Shown here piece after piece: positions 26,024 through 34,290 of a stretch of 34,290 nucleotides of DNA. Numbering within the stretch: position 1 is the stretch's first letter; each line of letters opens with the position of its first letter. The position numbers and the translations under genes were made by a program. Source of the stretch: Melioribacteraceae bacterium (GTDB taxonomy: Bacteria; Bacteroidota; Ignavibacteria; Ignavibacteriales; Melioribacteraceae). Where the stretch lies: NCBI GenBank assembly GCA_024103215.1, contig JAGFIY010000066.1, forward strand, positions 1 to 34,290. Reading direction: 5' to 3'. The notes under the pieces were generated by a model, which ran no database searches, was not told where the DNA came from, and worked only from the letters and a program-made list of their open reading frames with translations.

Positions 26024-26581
26024 CTAAACTTCCATTATTTCGGCTTCTTTGTGCTTTATTATTTCATCAATTCTTGTGATGTGTTCGTCGGTAAGTTTTT
26101 GAACCTCCTGTTCAGCATCGTGTCTTAGGTCTTCAGATAGTTCTTTGTTTTTCTCCTGCTTTTTCAGATGCTCATTCGCGTCTCTTCTCACATTCCGGAT
26201 CGCAACTTTTGCATCCTCGCCGAATTTTTTCACCAGTTTTACTAGTTCCATTCTTCTCTCTTCGTTGAGAGGAGGAATTGGAATTTTAATATTCGTGCCA
26301 TCGCTTATGGGATTCAATCCCAAATCTGCTGTAAGAATAGCTTTTTCGATTGCCTGAACTACCGATTTATCCCAAGGAGTTATGCTGAGAGTATGAGCAT
26401 CCAAAACACTAACATTGCCCACTTGATTTAGCGGCGACATTGTACCGTAATAATCAACTCTAATTCCATCAAGCAAAGCTGTTGTTGCTTTACCGGTACG
26501 TATTTTAGTGATCTCTTGACGAAAAGCTTCAATAGATTTGTCCATCTTGGACTTTGCGTCTTTTATAGCTGGATTTGTCAT
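26024..26581 (-). CDS. frr: Ribosome recycling factor
   Basis: The 185-residue product has the usual length and segments of RRF: KMDKSIEAFRQEITKIRTGKA near residues 12-32, YYGTMSPLNQVGNV near 44-57, the IPPLNEERRMELVKLVKK block near 96-113 and the charged C-terminal helix. With EF-G, RRF splits the post-termination ribosome. It follows pyrH by 18 bases, the common tsf-pyrH-frr order. Confidence 0.98.
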   Translation of the reverse strand: MTNPAIKDAKSKMDKSIEAFRQEITKIRTGKATTALLDGIRVDYYGTMSPLNQVGNVSVLDAHTLSITPWDKSVVQAIEKAILTADLGLNPISDGTNIKIPIPPLNEERRMELVKLVKKFGEDAKVAIRNVRRDANEHLKKQEKNKELSEDLRHDAEQEVQKLTDEHITRIDEIIKHKEAEIMEV

Positions 26582-26599
26582 TTGAAACTCCCAATAAAT

Positions 26600-27325
26600 T
26601 TATTTAAAATTTCCAACTGCCGTACCAACATTGTTTCCAGTTACTAATTTCAGCAAATTATCTTCAGTATTCATATTAAAAACGATTATCGGCAAATTAT
26701 TTTCTTTGCAAAGCGAGATCGCCGTTAAATCCATAACCCTTAGATCTTTCTGCAGAACATCGAAATATGATATTTCATTAAATCTGTTTGCATTAGGATT
26801 TTTTTCTGGATCAGAATCAAAAATTCCGTCAACTCTTGTACCTTTAAAAATTGCATCGGCTTCAATCTCCACAGCGCGTAGTGAAGCTGCTGTATCGGTG
26901 CTGAAATAAGGATGACCTGTGCCAGAACCGAAGATTACAATTCTTCCTTTTTCAAGATGTCTGATGGCTCTTCGTCGAATATAAGGTTCGGCGATTGCTT
27001 CCATATTAATCGCACTGGTAAGACGAGTGAACATTCCTTTATGTTCGAGTGCGTTTTGGAGTGCAAGCGAATTTATCATTGTTGCAAGCATACCCATTTG
27101 ATCGCCGGTAACCCTATCGATCCCTTGATCACTTGCATTAAGACCTCGGTAAATATTTCCGCCGCCAATTACAATTCCGATTTGAACTCCGAGAGAATGA
27201 ATTTTTTTTATCTCAGTTGTAAAAAAATCAAGAATTGTGGGATCGATGGCTTGATCTGATTTACCCATCAAAGATTCGCCGCTGAGTTTAAGAAGTATTC
27301 TTTTGTACTTGGTATTTGTGTTCAT
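26600..27325 (-). CDS. pyrH: UMP kinase
   Basis: The 241-residue product, counted from ATG 27325, has the amino-acid-kinase fold: [12 protein letters not shown] near the start, [12 protein letters not shown] near residues 48-59, the [17 protein letters not shown] segment and [18 protein letters not shown] near 127-144. It phosphorylates UMP to UDP and is usually GTP-activated and UTP-inhibited. A TTG at 27346 would add seven residues, but AAGG lies 6 bases before the ATG and the N-terminus then matches the family. The hairpin terminator after tsf ends only about 19 bases upstream of this ATG, so its transcription depends on read-through or on a promoter inside tsf. Confidence 0.97.
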   Translation of the reverse strand: MNTNTKYKRILLKLSGESLMGKSDQAIDPTILDFFTTEIKKIHSLGVQIGIVIGGGNIYRGLNASDQGIDRVTGDQMGMLATMINSLALQNALEHKGMFTRLTSAINMEAIAEPYIRRRAIRHLEKGRIVIFGSGTGHPYFSTDTAASLRAVEIEADAIFKGTRVDGIFDSDPEKNPNANRFNEISYFDVLQKDLRVMDLTAISLCKENNLPIIVFNMNTEDNLLKLVTGNNVGTAVGNFK

Positions 27326-27343
27326 AATTGACCTTAAAAATAA

Positions 27344-27378
27344 CAAAAAAAAAGGTCTTAATAAAAATTAAGACCTTA
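27344..27378 (-). terminator. Intrinsic terminator or attenuator between tsf and pyrH
   Basis: On the minus strand a perfect 11-bp stem (arms 27367-27377 and 27352-27362) with a 4-base loop is followed by nine T residues. It starts 9 bases after the tsf stop and ends right before the pyrH ribosome binding site. Confidence 0.9.
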
Positions 27379-27386
27379 AATTAGAA

Positions 27387-28256
27387 TTACTTTTTCTCGT
27401 CGCTCAAATGGAAGCGGCGGAAGAATTTCAGTTTTACCTGAGTGCCGTTTTCCTTATTAAATTCTGAAATCAATTCGCCAACAGATTTTGAGTTATCTTT
27501 AACGAATGCTTGTTCGAAAAGACAGGTTTCTTCATAGAATTTATTCAATTTACCCTGTGCAATTTTTTCGATTACTTGCTCTGGTTTGCCTTCTTTTCTT
27601 GCTATTTCTTTGTAGATATCCAGTTCTTTTTCAATTTCATCTGTAGGAACTTCTTCTCTGTATAGATATCCCGGTTTCATCGCAGCAACCTGCATTGCAA
27701 TATCTTTCATTACGGGTTCAATTTTATCAGCAATTCCATCTTCAACATTCTCTGCGGCTAACAAAACTCCAAGTTTAGAACCATGGTGAACATAATCAAC
27801 AATTTTACCGTTTTCGAGATTATTGATCGTAAATCTTGATATCTCAATTTTCTCACCTATTTTGCCGATAAGATTTGTAAGTTCTTCTTGGACTGTAAGA
27901 TCGTTACCTTTCAACTGGAGCAACGCTTCTACATCAGTCGGTTTTTGCGAACAGACAACATCAAGCACCATCTTTCCAAAGTTCACAAAATCATCACTGT
28001 TTGCCACAAAATCAGTTTCACAGTTAACTTCAACCATAACTCCAGTTTTCCCGCCATCGAGCAGTTTAGTAAGAATGGTACCTTCATTAGCGGTTCTTTC
28101 AGCTCTTTTAGCAGCAACCGAAGCACCTTTTTTTCTTAATATTTCGATGGCTTTTTCAAAATCACCGTTTGCTTCGGTTAGCGCTTTTTTACAGTCCATC
28201 ATTCCAGCGCCGGTTTTATCTCTTAACTCTTTAACTTGCGATGCACTAATACTCAT
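27387..28256 (-). CDS. tsf: Elongation factor Ts
   Basis: The 289-residue product starts with the UBA-like helix SASQVKELRDKTGAGMMDCKKAL (residues 4-26), has the TDFVAN motif near residues 80-85 that expels Mg2+ and GDP from EF-Tu, and a second dimerisation lobe to the end. EF-Ts recycles EF-Tu. It follows rpsB by 23 bases; a terminator lies 9 bases after its stop. Length and order are standard. Confidence 0.98.
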   Translation of the reverse strand: MSISASQVKELRDKTGAGMMDCKKALTEANGDFEKAIEILRKKGASVAAKRAERTANEGTILTKLLDGGKTGVMVEVNCETDFVANSDDFVNFGKMVLDVVCSQKPTDVEALLQLKGNDLTVQEELTNLIGKIGEKIEISRFTINNLENGKIVDYVHHGSKLGVLLAAENVEDGIADKIEPVMKDIAMQVAAMKPGYLYREEVPTDEIEKELDIYKEIARKEGKPEQVIEKIAQGKLNKFYEETCLFEQAFVKDNSKSVGELISEFNKENGTQVKLKFFRRFHLSDEKK

Positions 28257-28279
28257 TTAATTTTTCCTTATTTCTATTT

Positions 28280-29242
28280 TTAATTTTCTTTCGTCTCTTC
28301 TTTTGATTGAGAGGCATCGTCACTGTTTGTTTCTTTTTCCTGCTTGTCGGTTTCTTCTACAGCGTTTTCTTTTGAATCGTTTTCATTTTTTTCAGATTTT
28401 TTCTTTCTAGTGACTTTCTCGGATTGCTTCTCACCTTTTTGATCAAACTTTACTCTTCTTACTTTTGGTTTCCCGGATTTTTTCTCTTCTTCATTTTCAC
28501 TTTCGGATTCTTTTTTGGTTCTTTCCTTTTCCGCGTCTTCTTGTGCCTTAAGCTCTTTTGCTTTTTGTGACCCTTCAATTACAGCATCAGCCATTGTTTT
28601 AGTTATTATCTCGATTGCTCTTACCGCATCATCATTTGCGGGAATTACATAATCAACCAAATCCGGATCACAGTTGGTATCCACAATTGCATAAACAGGA
28701 ATATTTAATCTATGAGCTTCCTTAACTGCAATAAATTCCTTTTTAATATCGACAATAAATAAAGCACCGGGAAGTTTATTTAAAAATTCAACGCCATCAA
28801 GAACTTTTCTTAATTTATCTCTTTCGCGAGAAAGCTGTAGTCTTTCTTTCTTTGTAATTTTTTCGAAAGTTCCGTCGCTCTCCATTTTCTCGATGTTCTG
28901 TAATCTCTTGATACTTTTACGTATAGTCGCAAAATTTGTAAGCATTCCACCAAGCCATCTTTCGCTCACCCAATTCATTTCACAACGTTTTGCTTCGTCC
29001 GAAATTACTCCTTTAGCTTGTTTTTTCGTTCCGACAAAAAGTACCTTTTTCCCGCTAGCTACAACATCTCTAAATCTATTAGCAGCAATTTCCAGAGATT
29101 CTTGAGTTTTTTTGAGATCGATAATATGAATACCGTTTCTCTCCATAAAGATATACGGTTTCATTTTTGGATTCCATCTGCGAGTAAGGTGACCGAAATG
29201 TGCGCCTGCGGCGATAAGTTGTGTTAATTCAACTTTTGACAT
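28280..29242 (-). CDS. rpsB: 30S ribosomal protein S2 with long charged C-terminal tail
   Basis: The first ~225 residues are a standard S2: [19 protein letters not shown] near 9-27, [13 protein letters not shown] near 96-108, and [15 protein letters not shown] near 196-210. S2 sits on the back of the 30S subunit and is needed for S1 binding. Residues 224-320 are a tail made almost only of Lys, Glu, Ser, Asp, Asn and Gln, with [12 protein letters not shown] the single non-repetitive part. Many S2 proteins end soon after residue 230. The gene has a 100-base leader after rpsI with a possible structure (29276-29316) and is followed by tsf. Confidence 0.97.
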   Translation of the reverse strand: MSKVELTQLIAAGAHFGHLTRRWNPKMKPYIFMERNGIHIIDLKKTQESLEIAANRFRDVVASGKKVLFVGTKKQAKGVISDEAKRCEMNWVSERWLGGMLTNFATIRKSIKRLQNIEKMESDGTFEKITKKERLQLSRERDKLRKVLDGVEFLNKLPGALFIVDIKKEFIAVKEAHRLNIPVYAIVDTNCDPDLVDYVIPANDDAVRAIEIITKTMADAVIEGSQKAKELKAQEDAEKERTKKESESENEEEKKSGKPKVRRVKFDQKGEKQSEKVTRKKKSEKNENDSKENAVEETDKQEKETNSDDASQSKEETKEN

Positions 29243-29275
29243 GTTTTCTCCTGTTTTACTTCTACTTTCTTCAAC

Positions 29276-29316
29276 TTTATCCTTAATCCCTTTTTATGTG
29301 GGACACAGGGGATAAA
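29276..29316 (-). promoter_or_regulatory. Candidate structured leader of rpsB
   Basis: In the 100 bases between rpsI and rpsB, TTTATC(C) at 29316-29310 (minus strand) can pair with GGATAAA at 29282-29276. Inside it, TGTG and CACA (29307-29304 with 29300-29297) form a small hairpin with a 3-base loop, and CCC with GGG can add a third stem. No T-run follows, so it is not a terminator. A leader that lets S2 control rpsB-tsf is known in other bacteria; that this is one is an inference. Confidence 0.35.
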
Positions 29317-29342
29317 TCCGAAAGTATGATTGATTAAATAAA

Positions 29343-29732
29343 TTATCTCTTAGAAAATTGAAATCTTTTTCGTGCTTTTGGCTGTCCGTATTTTTTACGC
29401 TCAACCATACGAGGATCACGGGTAAGCAATCCTTCAGACTTAAGAGTCGGTCTGAACTCTTCGTTAATAGCGATAAGCGCTCTAGCAATTCCGAGTCTGA
29501 TTGCTTCTGCTTGACCTGAAACTCCACCGCCTCGAACGTTCGCATAAATATCATATTTGCCGAGTGTTTCTGTTAATGTCAAAGGAAGCATGACATCATC
29601 TCTGTGAGTTTTAAGAGGAAAGTATTTATCGAATTCTCTTTTATTAACTGTAACGTTTCCTTTGCCGCTTCTTAAATAAACGCGAGCAACGGCATTTTTT
29701 CTTCTTCCGATATGAATTTTATCTGCCATCAA
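29343..29732 (-). CDS. rpsI: 30S ribosomal protein S9
   Basis: The 129-residue product has the S9 hallmarks: [17 protein letters not shown] near residues 8-24, [19 protein letters not shown] near 62-80 and the basic C-terminal tail ending [11 protein letters not shown], which reaches P-site tRNA. It begins 6 bases after rplM, the conserved rplM-rpsI pair. Confidence 0.98.
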   Translation of the reverse strand: MMADKIHIGRRKNAVARVYLRSGKGNVTVNKREFDKYFPLKTHRDDVMLPLTLTETLGKYDIYANVRGGGVSGQAEAIRLGIARALIAINEEFRPTLKSEGLLTRDPRMVERKKYGQPKARKRFQFSKR

Positions 29733-29738
29733 AACCCC

Positions 29739-30179
29739 TTAAAAACTTAATATTTCCGGCTGTTGAGCTGAATGAGGATGATTTTCGCCGGTATAAACTT
29801 TTAATTTTTTAATTAACTTTCTGCCTAATCTATTTTTAGGAAGCATTCCTTTCACTGCTTTTTCGATTACAGCTTCGGGATTTTTATCCATCATTTGTGC
29901 AAAAGATTTAATTTTAACACCACCCGGATAACCGGAATGAGAAAAGTAAGATTTTTGCAGCGGTCTTTTACCGGTCATTCTAATTTTATCGGCATTCACA
30001 ACAATTACGAAATCACCGGCATCCATATTTGGAGTAAACACAGCTTTACGTTTTCCACGGATAACCGACGCAACATTTGCGGCTAGTCTACCCAAAACCT
30101 GATCAGTAGCATCAACAACGTACCATTTTCTATTGGCATCTTCAGGTTTTATAAATTTTGTTAATTTTTCCTGCTTCAC
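29739..30179 (-). CDS. rplM: 50S ribosomal protein L13
   Basis: The 146-residue product has the L13 blocks: [18 protein letters not shown] near residues 17-34, [25 protein letters not shown] near 41-65 and [18 protein letters not shown]-like sequence ([16 protein letters not shown]) near 104-119. The start codon is GTG, with GGAGG about 9 bases upstream, which settles the start. The promoter lies about 45 bases upstream (30224-30254). It heads the rplM-rpsI-rpsB-tsf block. Confidence 0.98.
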   Translation of the reverse strand: MKQEKLTKFIKPEDANRKWYVVDATDQVLGRLAANVASVIRGKRKAVFTPNMDAGDFVIVVNADKIRMTGKRPLQKSYFSHSGYPGGVKIKSFAQMMDKNPEAVIEKAVKGMLPKNRLGRKLIKKLKVYTGENHPHSAQQPEILSF

Positions 30180-30223
30180 AGTTTAATTCCTCCAAGGTCG
30201 AGACAAATTTTTTATAGAGCCAA

Positions 30224-30254
30224 CAAATATATTGGATTAGAGTAGAAATGTCAA
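30224..30254 (-). promoter_or_regulatory. Bacteroidota-type promoter of the rplM-rpsI-rpsB-tsf block
   Basis: On the minus strand TTG (30254-30252) is followed after 20 bases by TATATTTG (30231-30224), the same arrangement and the identical -7 octamer as the tRNA operon promoter at 2843-2873. The predicted leader is about 35-40 bases. Confidence 0.78.
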
Positions 30255-30264
30255 GATTATCATA

Positions 30265-31314
30265 TCATTCATTATCTGTAGGAAACGGTACGAAAGCTAA
30301 AATTGTTTTGGGAAATTTGTCCGTCACCATTAGAAATCCTAAATCATCCAATTTTGCCAGCCCTTCCCAATTTCTACTTTCTCCGTCGGTTTGTAATTCA
30401 AGATAAACAGGATTTTTTTCACCCAAAACAATTTTTTGATCAAGAATTTGAAGATTAATTATTCTTTCGACAGAGTCTGAATTTTTATGAGATTTTCCTA
30501 CTCCGAAATTAGTAATTATTATATCATCAGCGGGTTTGAGCTTTTCGTGATCTCCGGGCCAAAAATAGTTTATTACCCAAAAATTACCACTTGAATCAAT
30601 TTGCGATGCATCGGTAATTCTGTACTCGATGTTGTCGAGGCTATAATACTGCGATTCAATTAAATTTGGATCAAGCACATTTACTACTGGATTCGGATTA
30701 ACATTACTCCCGTTTGCTTCATAAATGCTCAAAATTTTGTCATCGTGAACCAGTAAACTCTCTTCAGAATAATTAAAAATTTCTATCGCTTGATCGATCT
30801 TTTTTAATGTTGATTTTTCGAGTACAATTTTATTATCAGTTTCATGATAAATCCCCATTACGATATACCCTGCAGTTTCTCCCCCATCAAGAGATTCAAT
30901 TGTCAGATAAACTTTATCATCTTTAAATGCAATTGCTTCATATCCGGAGCCCCAACTATTAAATTCTTCAAGTCCTTCAGCAAAAAGTTTTATTTGATTA
31001 TAGTTAAGTCGATTATCGAGATCGCCATTGAGAACGTTGAGTATGTCCGATTTATTTATAAAATAAAGATAACCGTATTCATCTAAACCGGACATCTTAA
31101 AAGGAAATTGGGGTAAGATAAACAATTGATCACCGTACCAATCCAATCCGGAGAGTTCGGATGAATTCTCCGAAAGTGGTCCTATAAATTTAAATTCAAA
31201 TAACTTTGATTCATCAACAACCCTAGCATTTTGTTCTTGATTAGTTGTTTCCGGAGCATTATGCGAACACGCGGGAATTAATAAAATAAAGAGGGCAGCA
31301 AAAATTTTTCTCAA
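30265..31314 (-). CDS. Lipoprotein of unknown function, possible beta-propeller
   Basis: The 349-residue product has a lipoprotein signal peptide with the lipobox LIPAC and lipidated Cys16. The mature part has repeated strand-turn segments such as LSGLDWYGDQLFIL, GYEAIAFKDDKVYL, ITDASQIDSSGNFWVI and NWEGLAKLDDLGFLMVTD. These recall the blades of propeller-like proteins related to the esterase-like/phytase-like domain, but I cannot assign a family with confidence. The start is a TTG; no ATG is available before the signal peptide. It is the last gene of a three-gene cluster (30 bases after the preceding gene) and stops just before the rplM promoter. Confidence 0.75.
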   Translation of the reverse strand: MRKIFAALFILLIPACSHNAPETTNQEQNARVVDESKLFEFKFIGPLSENSSELSGLDWYGDQLFILPQFPFKMSGLDEYGYLYFINKSDILNVLNGDLDNRLNYNQIKLFAEGLEEFNSWGSGYEAIAFKDDKVYLTIESLDGGETAGYIVMGIYHETDNKIVLEKSTLKKIDQAIEIFNYSEESLLVHDDKILSIYEANGSNVNPNPVVNVLDPNLIESQYYSLDNIEYRITDASQIDSSGNFWVINYFWPGDHEKLKPADDIIITNFGVGKSHKNSDSVERIINLQILDQKIVLGEKNPVYLELQTDGESRNWEGLAKLDDLGFLMVTDKFPKTILAFVPFPTDNE

Positions 31315-31344
31315 ATCTATTTTCCTATATCTAATTGAAATTAT

Positions 31345-32403
31345 TTAGTCATTAGGTGAATAATATTTTGGAAGCAGATCTGCAACTCCCCTGGTCGACC
31401 AATAGCCATGAGTTTCAATAGACATCACTTCAGTCGCGTATCCGAGTGAATCCAAAACCGCTTCGCCGAACAATAATTTAACCCATGAAATCGGAAGTCC
31501 GTCAATTCTTCTTCTTGTATCTTTTATTTGCAAATAGTGGTCGAAATGCAGAGTATAGTTTTTTGTTTCTTCGTTGAAATTAAGTATTGAATCAGCAGCA
31601 AATACCGGATTTCTGTATCCATCAAAACCCGATTGTGAGGCAATTCTGCTGGTTTCGATCTCGTACCCGTGCTTTCCAAAATCTCCTTTTACTAAAGATT
31701 GCAAGAAGTGATCGAGCGATCCTTCATAAGCTTTTACTCTGTTGCTGCGCCATTCGTCTTGAATGTTTTCGTCGTCTGCAGTCATTTCAATAAATCTTGG
31801 GAGTAGAAGATATTTTACTCTTTGTTCAACATCATTAAATGAAAATTCTTTTAGTTCGCAAATTAGTTCATATCCCAGAGCTTTGTTAATTATTTTAAAT
31901 GGACGTTCGATGCTTGCAACTAATAGATGCGGTTTTGGTTTAGTAAATTCAAAATATTGAACATCCTCAATTATACAATCATCAGCGAATTTTGATCGTC
32001 CGAGGAAATAACGTTTAAATTTTTTCAAATCGGATTCCCATTCGCTGGGCGCAGTAGATTTAACTTCAACTTGATCAACTCTGTAAATTTTTACCCGCAT
32101 TTCTATATTTATTTCCAGAGTTTCATTTTCCTTTAGATTTATAATTTTCTGAACACTTTCATACCCGATCATTGAAGCAACTAATTCATGCTGCCCATTT
32201 TTAATATTCTTTAATGAAAATTTTCCATCCAATCCACTCGTTGTTCCCCAAGTGGTTCCCGAAATAAAAATATTAACGTTCGGCAATGCTTCACCGGATT
32301 CTTGGTCAACAACTTTGCCATTAATTATTCCATCGTTTGCAAATAATTGTCCTAATGCAATAAGAAAAAGAAAAATTAAATTTGATCGAAAAAATAGAAC
32401 CAT
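31345..32403 (-). CDS. Exported protein with carboxypeptidase-regulatory-like domain
   Basis: The 352-residue product has a signal peptide (about residues 1-22). A carboxypeptidase-D-regulatory-like domain follows, with INGKVVDQESGEALPNVNI at 26-44, GTTSGLDGKFSLKNIKNG at 53-70 and ASMIGYESV near 76-84. Such domains form an Ig-like sandwich and occur at the N-terminus of TonB-dependent receptors and in many surface proteins of Bacteroidota. Here no barrel follows; the remaining ~230 residues are of unknown type and appear soluble. It starts one base after the stop of the upstream membrane protein, so the two are tightly coupled. Confidence 0.8.
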   Translation of the reverse strand: MVLFFRSNLIFLFLIALGQLFANDGIINGKVVDQESGEALPNVNIFISGTTWGTTSGLDGKFSLKNIKNGQHELVASMIGYESVQKIINLKENETLEINIEMRVKIYRVDQVEVKSTAPSEWESDLKKFKRYFLGRSKFADDCIIEDVQYFEFTKPKPHLLVASIERPFKIINKALGYELICELKEFSFNDVEQRVKYLLLPRFIEMTADDENIQDEWRSNRVKAYEGSLDHFLQSLVKGDFGKHGYEIETSRIASQSGFDGYRNPVFAADSILNFNEETKNYTLHFDHYLQIKDTRRRIDGLPISWVKLLFGEAVLDSLGYATEVMSIETHGYWSTRGVADLLPKYYSPND

Positions 32404-32404
32404 C

Positions 32405-33280
32405 TTATTTATGTAGCTTTTGTTTTATTGAATTCAATTCTATCGGATTAATTACGGCAACGTATGTAGATTCAATTTTTTCTTTCACTTCTTCCATAAT
32501 TGAAACCAAAGTTTCAGGAAGTCCTTCCTCCCAGGGAATTCTTGTTCTCTCTTGATTGAGAAGTTCATATTCCGATTTTACTAATTGGCTGAATTCAGAA
32601 TCTGCCGATGATTGGATATAATTATTTAAGAAATTTTTGAATAGATAATTTACTTTTTGCGCCAAATCAAAATTACGCATTGCAATTACATCCTCAGCTT
32701 TTTCATCCTTTACTTCCAAATCAAGATTAACTCCGTCCTGTTGAGCATGATCGTCCTCAAAAATCTTTATCGGTGGTCCATCCCCTGGTGATTTTTTTAA
32801 GTAGGAAAAATATGAGACTATATAATAGAAATAATATTCGCCGAGGCTCATTCCGTAATCCAACAAGAGAGTGTTTCTATTTGAATAATACTTAATCATT
32901 TCCGGAACAACACTTATTCCGGTATTAATGAGACCGATAGATTCCCAGAAATTTTTATCCTTCTTTTCACCCGAAATTGTATCGACTAGTTCGCTAAAAT
33001 TCTCATAGAATTTTGTGCTTCTAACATTGAGCGTATCTCGGAGATTTAAGAAGAGATTCAATCTTTCCTCAAATTTAGGCTGTTCGAAAACGGGGACAAA
33101 ATCTTCTTCCCTACCAAACTTTTCCGTTAAAGTTTTTGAAATTTCCTCAATCTGCTCCACATTCTGAACTGTATCTTTTACATAATTATAAACGAGGACT
33201 CCGACAACAATTATTATTATCGCTACTACACCGCATCCTATGCCGCATCCGGTCGCAATTTTAGACGATCTTTCAGCCAT
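32405..33280 (-). CDS. Hypothetical membrane-anchored protein
   Basis: I do not recognise a family. Counted from ATG 33280, chosen because GGGAGG lies 6 bases upstream, the protein has 291 residues. There is an N-terminal membrane helix (about residues 14-34) preceded by the small cysteine-glycine segment GCGIGCG. A helical, probably coiled-coil stretch (VEQIEEISKTLTEKF, about 42-56) and a long helical, acidic region follow. An in-frame ATG at 33337 would add 19 residues without a good ribosome site. With one helix near the N-terminus, most of the chain should lie outside the cytoplasm. It heads the cluster with the carboxypeptidase-regulatory-like and lipoprotein genes. Confidence 0.75.
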   Translation of the reverse strand: MAERSSKIATGCGIGCGVVAIIIIVVGVLVYNYVKDTVQNVEQIEEISKTLTEKFGREEDFVPVFEQPKFEERLNLFLNLRDTLNVRSTKFYENFSELVDTISGEKKDKNFWESIGLINTGISVVPEMIKYYSNRNTLLLDYGMSLGEYYFYYIVSYFSYLKKSPGDGPPIKIFEDDHAQQDGVNLDLEVKDEKAEDVIAMRNFDLAQKVNYLFKNFLNNYIQSSADSEFSQLVKSEYELLNQERTRIPWEEGLPETLVSIMEEVKEKIESTYVAVINPIELNSIKQKLHK

Positions 33281-33355
33281 TTTCTTCCTCCCATATAATA
33301 AACGTTTAAAAATAACCAAATTATTCGGCTTTGCCATGTAATCGCGAGTTAACTT

Positions 33356-33385
33356 TTGCCTTCTCGAAACATTTACATAATTTTA
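33356..33385 (+). promoter_or_regulatory. Possible promoter of the epimerase gene
   Basis: On the plus strand TTG (33356-33358) is followed after 19 bases by TAATTTTA (33378-33385), one mismatch from TAnnTTTG. It is 21 bases upstream of the epimerase ATG, so the leader would be short. This is a weaker match than the promoters of the two ribosomal blocks. Confidence 0.35.
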
Positions 33386-33406
33386 CGGAGTTTATTTGGA
33401 GTGCAA

Positions 33407-34290
33407 ATGAAAATTCTTGTAACAGGGGGTGCCGGATTCTTAGGTATTAACGAGATCCGACACTTATTGAAACGCAATCACGATGTTGTTTCTCTTGACA
33501 TAGCTGAATTTGAATACACAGATGTAAAAGATAAAGTAAAAATCATTACTGGTGATATCCGCGATAAATCGGTCGTAAAAAAAGCTATGCAGGGAGTTGA
33601 TGAAGTAGTACATACAGCGGCAGCACTTCCACTTTATTACGAAGAAGAAATTTTCACAACTGATATTGACGGGACAAGAAATCTTCTCGAAGCGGCAAAA
33701 AAAGAAGGTGTAAAGCGTTTCGTTCATATTTCATCTACGGCAGTTTACGGCATTCCCGATCATCACCCTATTTATGAGATTGATAGACTTGATGGTGTTG
33801 GTCCTTACGGAATAGCAAAAATAAAAGCTGAAGAGGAATGTCTTGCCTTTCGTCGGCAAGGTATGTGTGTACCTATCTTAAGACCGAAATCATTCGTTGG
33901 GCCAGAAAGATTAGGTGTATTCGCGCTTCTCTACGATTGGGCTTATACCGGGCATAACTTTCCTATGATCGGAAACGGAAACAACCATTACCAATTACTT
34001 GACGTGGAAGATTTGTGCGATGCAATTTATTTAGCTCTTACATTGCCAGAAGAGAAAGTAAATGATACGTTTAACATCGGCGCGAAAGAATTTACCACAA
34101 TGAGGGAAGATTACCAGGCGGTGCTGGATTATGCAGGGCATGGAAAAAAGATCATCGGACTGCCGGAAAAACCAATTATCTGGACATTACGTTTTCTTGA
34201 AGTATTAAAACTCTCACCTCTTTACAAATGGGTTTATGAAACCGCTTCAAAGGATTCGTTTGTTTCAATTGAGAAAGCTGAAAAAGTGCT
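33407..34290 (+). CDS. NAD-dependent epimerase/dehydratase, cut by the window end
   Basis: The first 294 codons are present and the frame is still open at base 34290. The product is an extended short-chain dehydrogenase: the cofactor motif TGGAGFLG at residues 6-13, the GDIRD segment with the DNA-sequence-specific acidic residue, the catalytic Ser/Thr cluster ISST at 108-111, and YGIAK with Tyr134 and Lys138. It should act on a nucleotide sugar or a similar substrate, but the family is broad and no specificity is visible. A GGAG lies 6 bases before the ATG. It is divergent from the hypothetical membrane protein gene. Confidence 0.9.
   Translation, partial: MKILVTGGAGFLGINEIRHLLKRNHDVVSLDIAEFEYTDVKDKVKIITGDIRDKSVVKKAMQGVDEVVHTAAALPLYYEEEIFTTDIDGTRNLLEAAKKEGVKRFVHISSTAVYGIPDHHPIYEIDRLDGVGPYGIAKIKAEEECLAFRRQGMCVPILRPKSFVGPERLGVFALLYDWAYTGHNFPMIGNGNNHYQLLDVEDLCDAIYLALTLPEEKVNDTFNIGAKEFTTMREDYQAVLDYAGHGKKIIGLPEKPIIWTLRFLEVLKLSPLYKWVYETASKDSFVSIEKAEKV

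Noticed and set aside
26912-27259. Plus-strand open frame of 115 codons opposite pyrH
   Set aside because: Antisense to the fully conserved pyrH; no signal of a real protein. The same holds for the long plus-strand frames opposite tsf (27823-28260), bshB1 (12556-12945) and maeB (23789-24163).

Overview
This is an AT-rich chromosomal window made almost entirely of core housekeeping genes, nearly all on the minus strand. The best fit is a member of the Ignavibacteria or a close relative in the Bacteroidota/Chlorobi group. The reasons are a secreted protein with a type IX secretion C-terminal sorting domain (NYPNPFNP type), a bacillithiol-pathway deacetylase, a bifunctional malic enzyme, and two promoters of the Bacteroidota form (TTG, 20 bases, TAnnTTTG). 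No mobile element, CRISPR array, rRNA or phage gene is visible. No gap between genes exceeds about 240 bases.

Layout from left to right. Bases 1-2850 hold the left ribosomal/tRNA block, transcribed leftward: promoter, tRNA-Tyr, tRNA-Gly, tRNA-Thr, rpmG (zinc-free L33), tRNA-Trp, secE, nusG, rplK, rplA and the first codons of rplJ. Bases 3008-7628 hold comM, a type IX-secreted protein and an M16 zinc protease. Bases 7787-11604 hold a lone plus-strand thioesterase-like gene, an alanine-type aminotransferase, a DUF302 protein and a DASS dicarboxylate transporter. Bases 11618-13197 hold a beta-hydroxyacid dehydrogenase-like protein and bshB1, which look co-transcribed with the transporter. After a divergent intergenic region with a strong plus-strand terminator come gatB and nfo on the plus strand (13437-15733).

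Bases 15730-18781 carry udg, dnaB and a secreted DUF1460 amidase-like gene. Bases 18881-23506 carry a cell-envelope and nucleotide operon: an L,D-transpeptidase-like protein that lacks its catalytic cysteine, an Omp85-family protein, yicC, gmk and rpoZ, closed by a terminator. Bases 23638-30179 carry the second translation block, rplM-rpsI-rpsB-tsf-pyrH-frr, then a malic enzyme/phosphotransacetylase fusion, with terminators after tsf, frr and the malic enzyme. Bases 30265-33280 are a three-gene cluster of envelope proteins of unknown function. The right edge is a plus-strand NAD-dependent epimerase/dehydratase cut by the window end.

I found no clear novel system. The points most worth a second look are the Cys-to-Ser replacement in the L,D-transpeptidase-like protein, the possible short terminated transcript between bshB1 and gatB, the bshB1-dehydrogenase-dicarboxylate transporter linkage, the in-frame secE/nusG and yicC/gmk junctions (one stop codon between genes), a candidate structured leader of rpsB, and the missing tuf gene in the tRNA-secE block.
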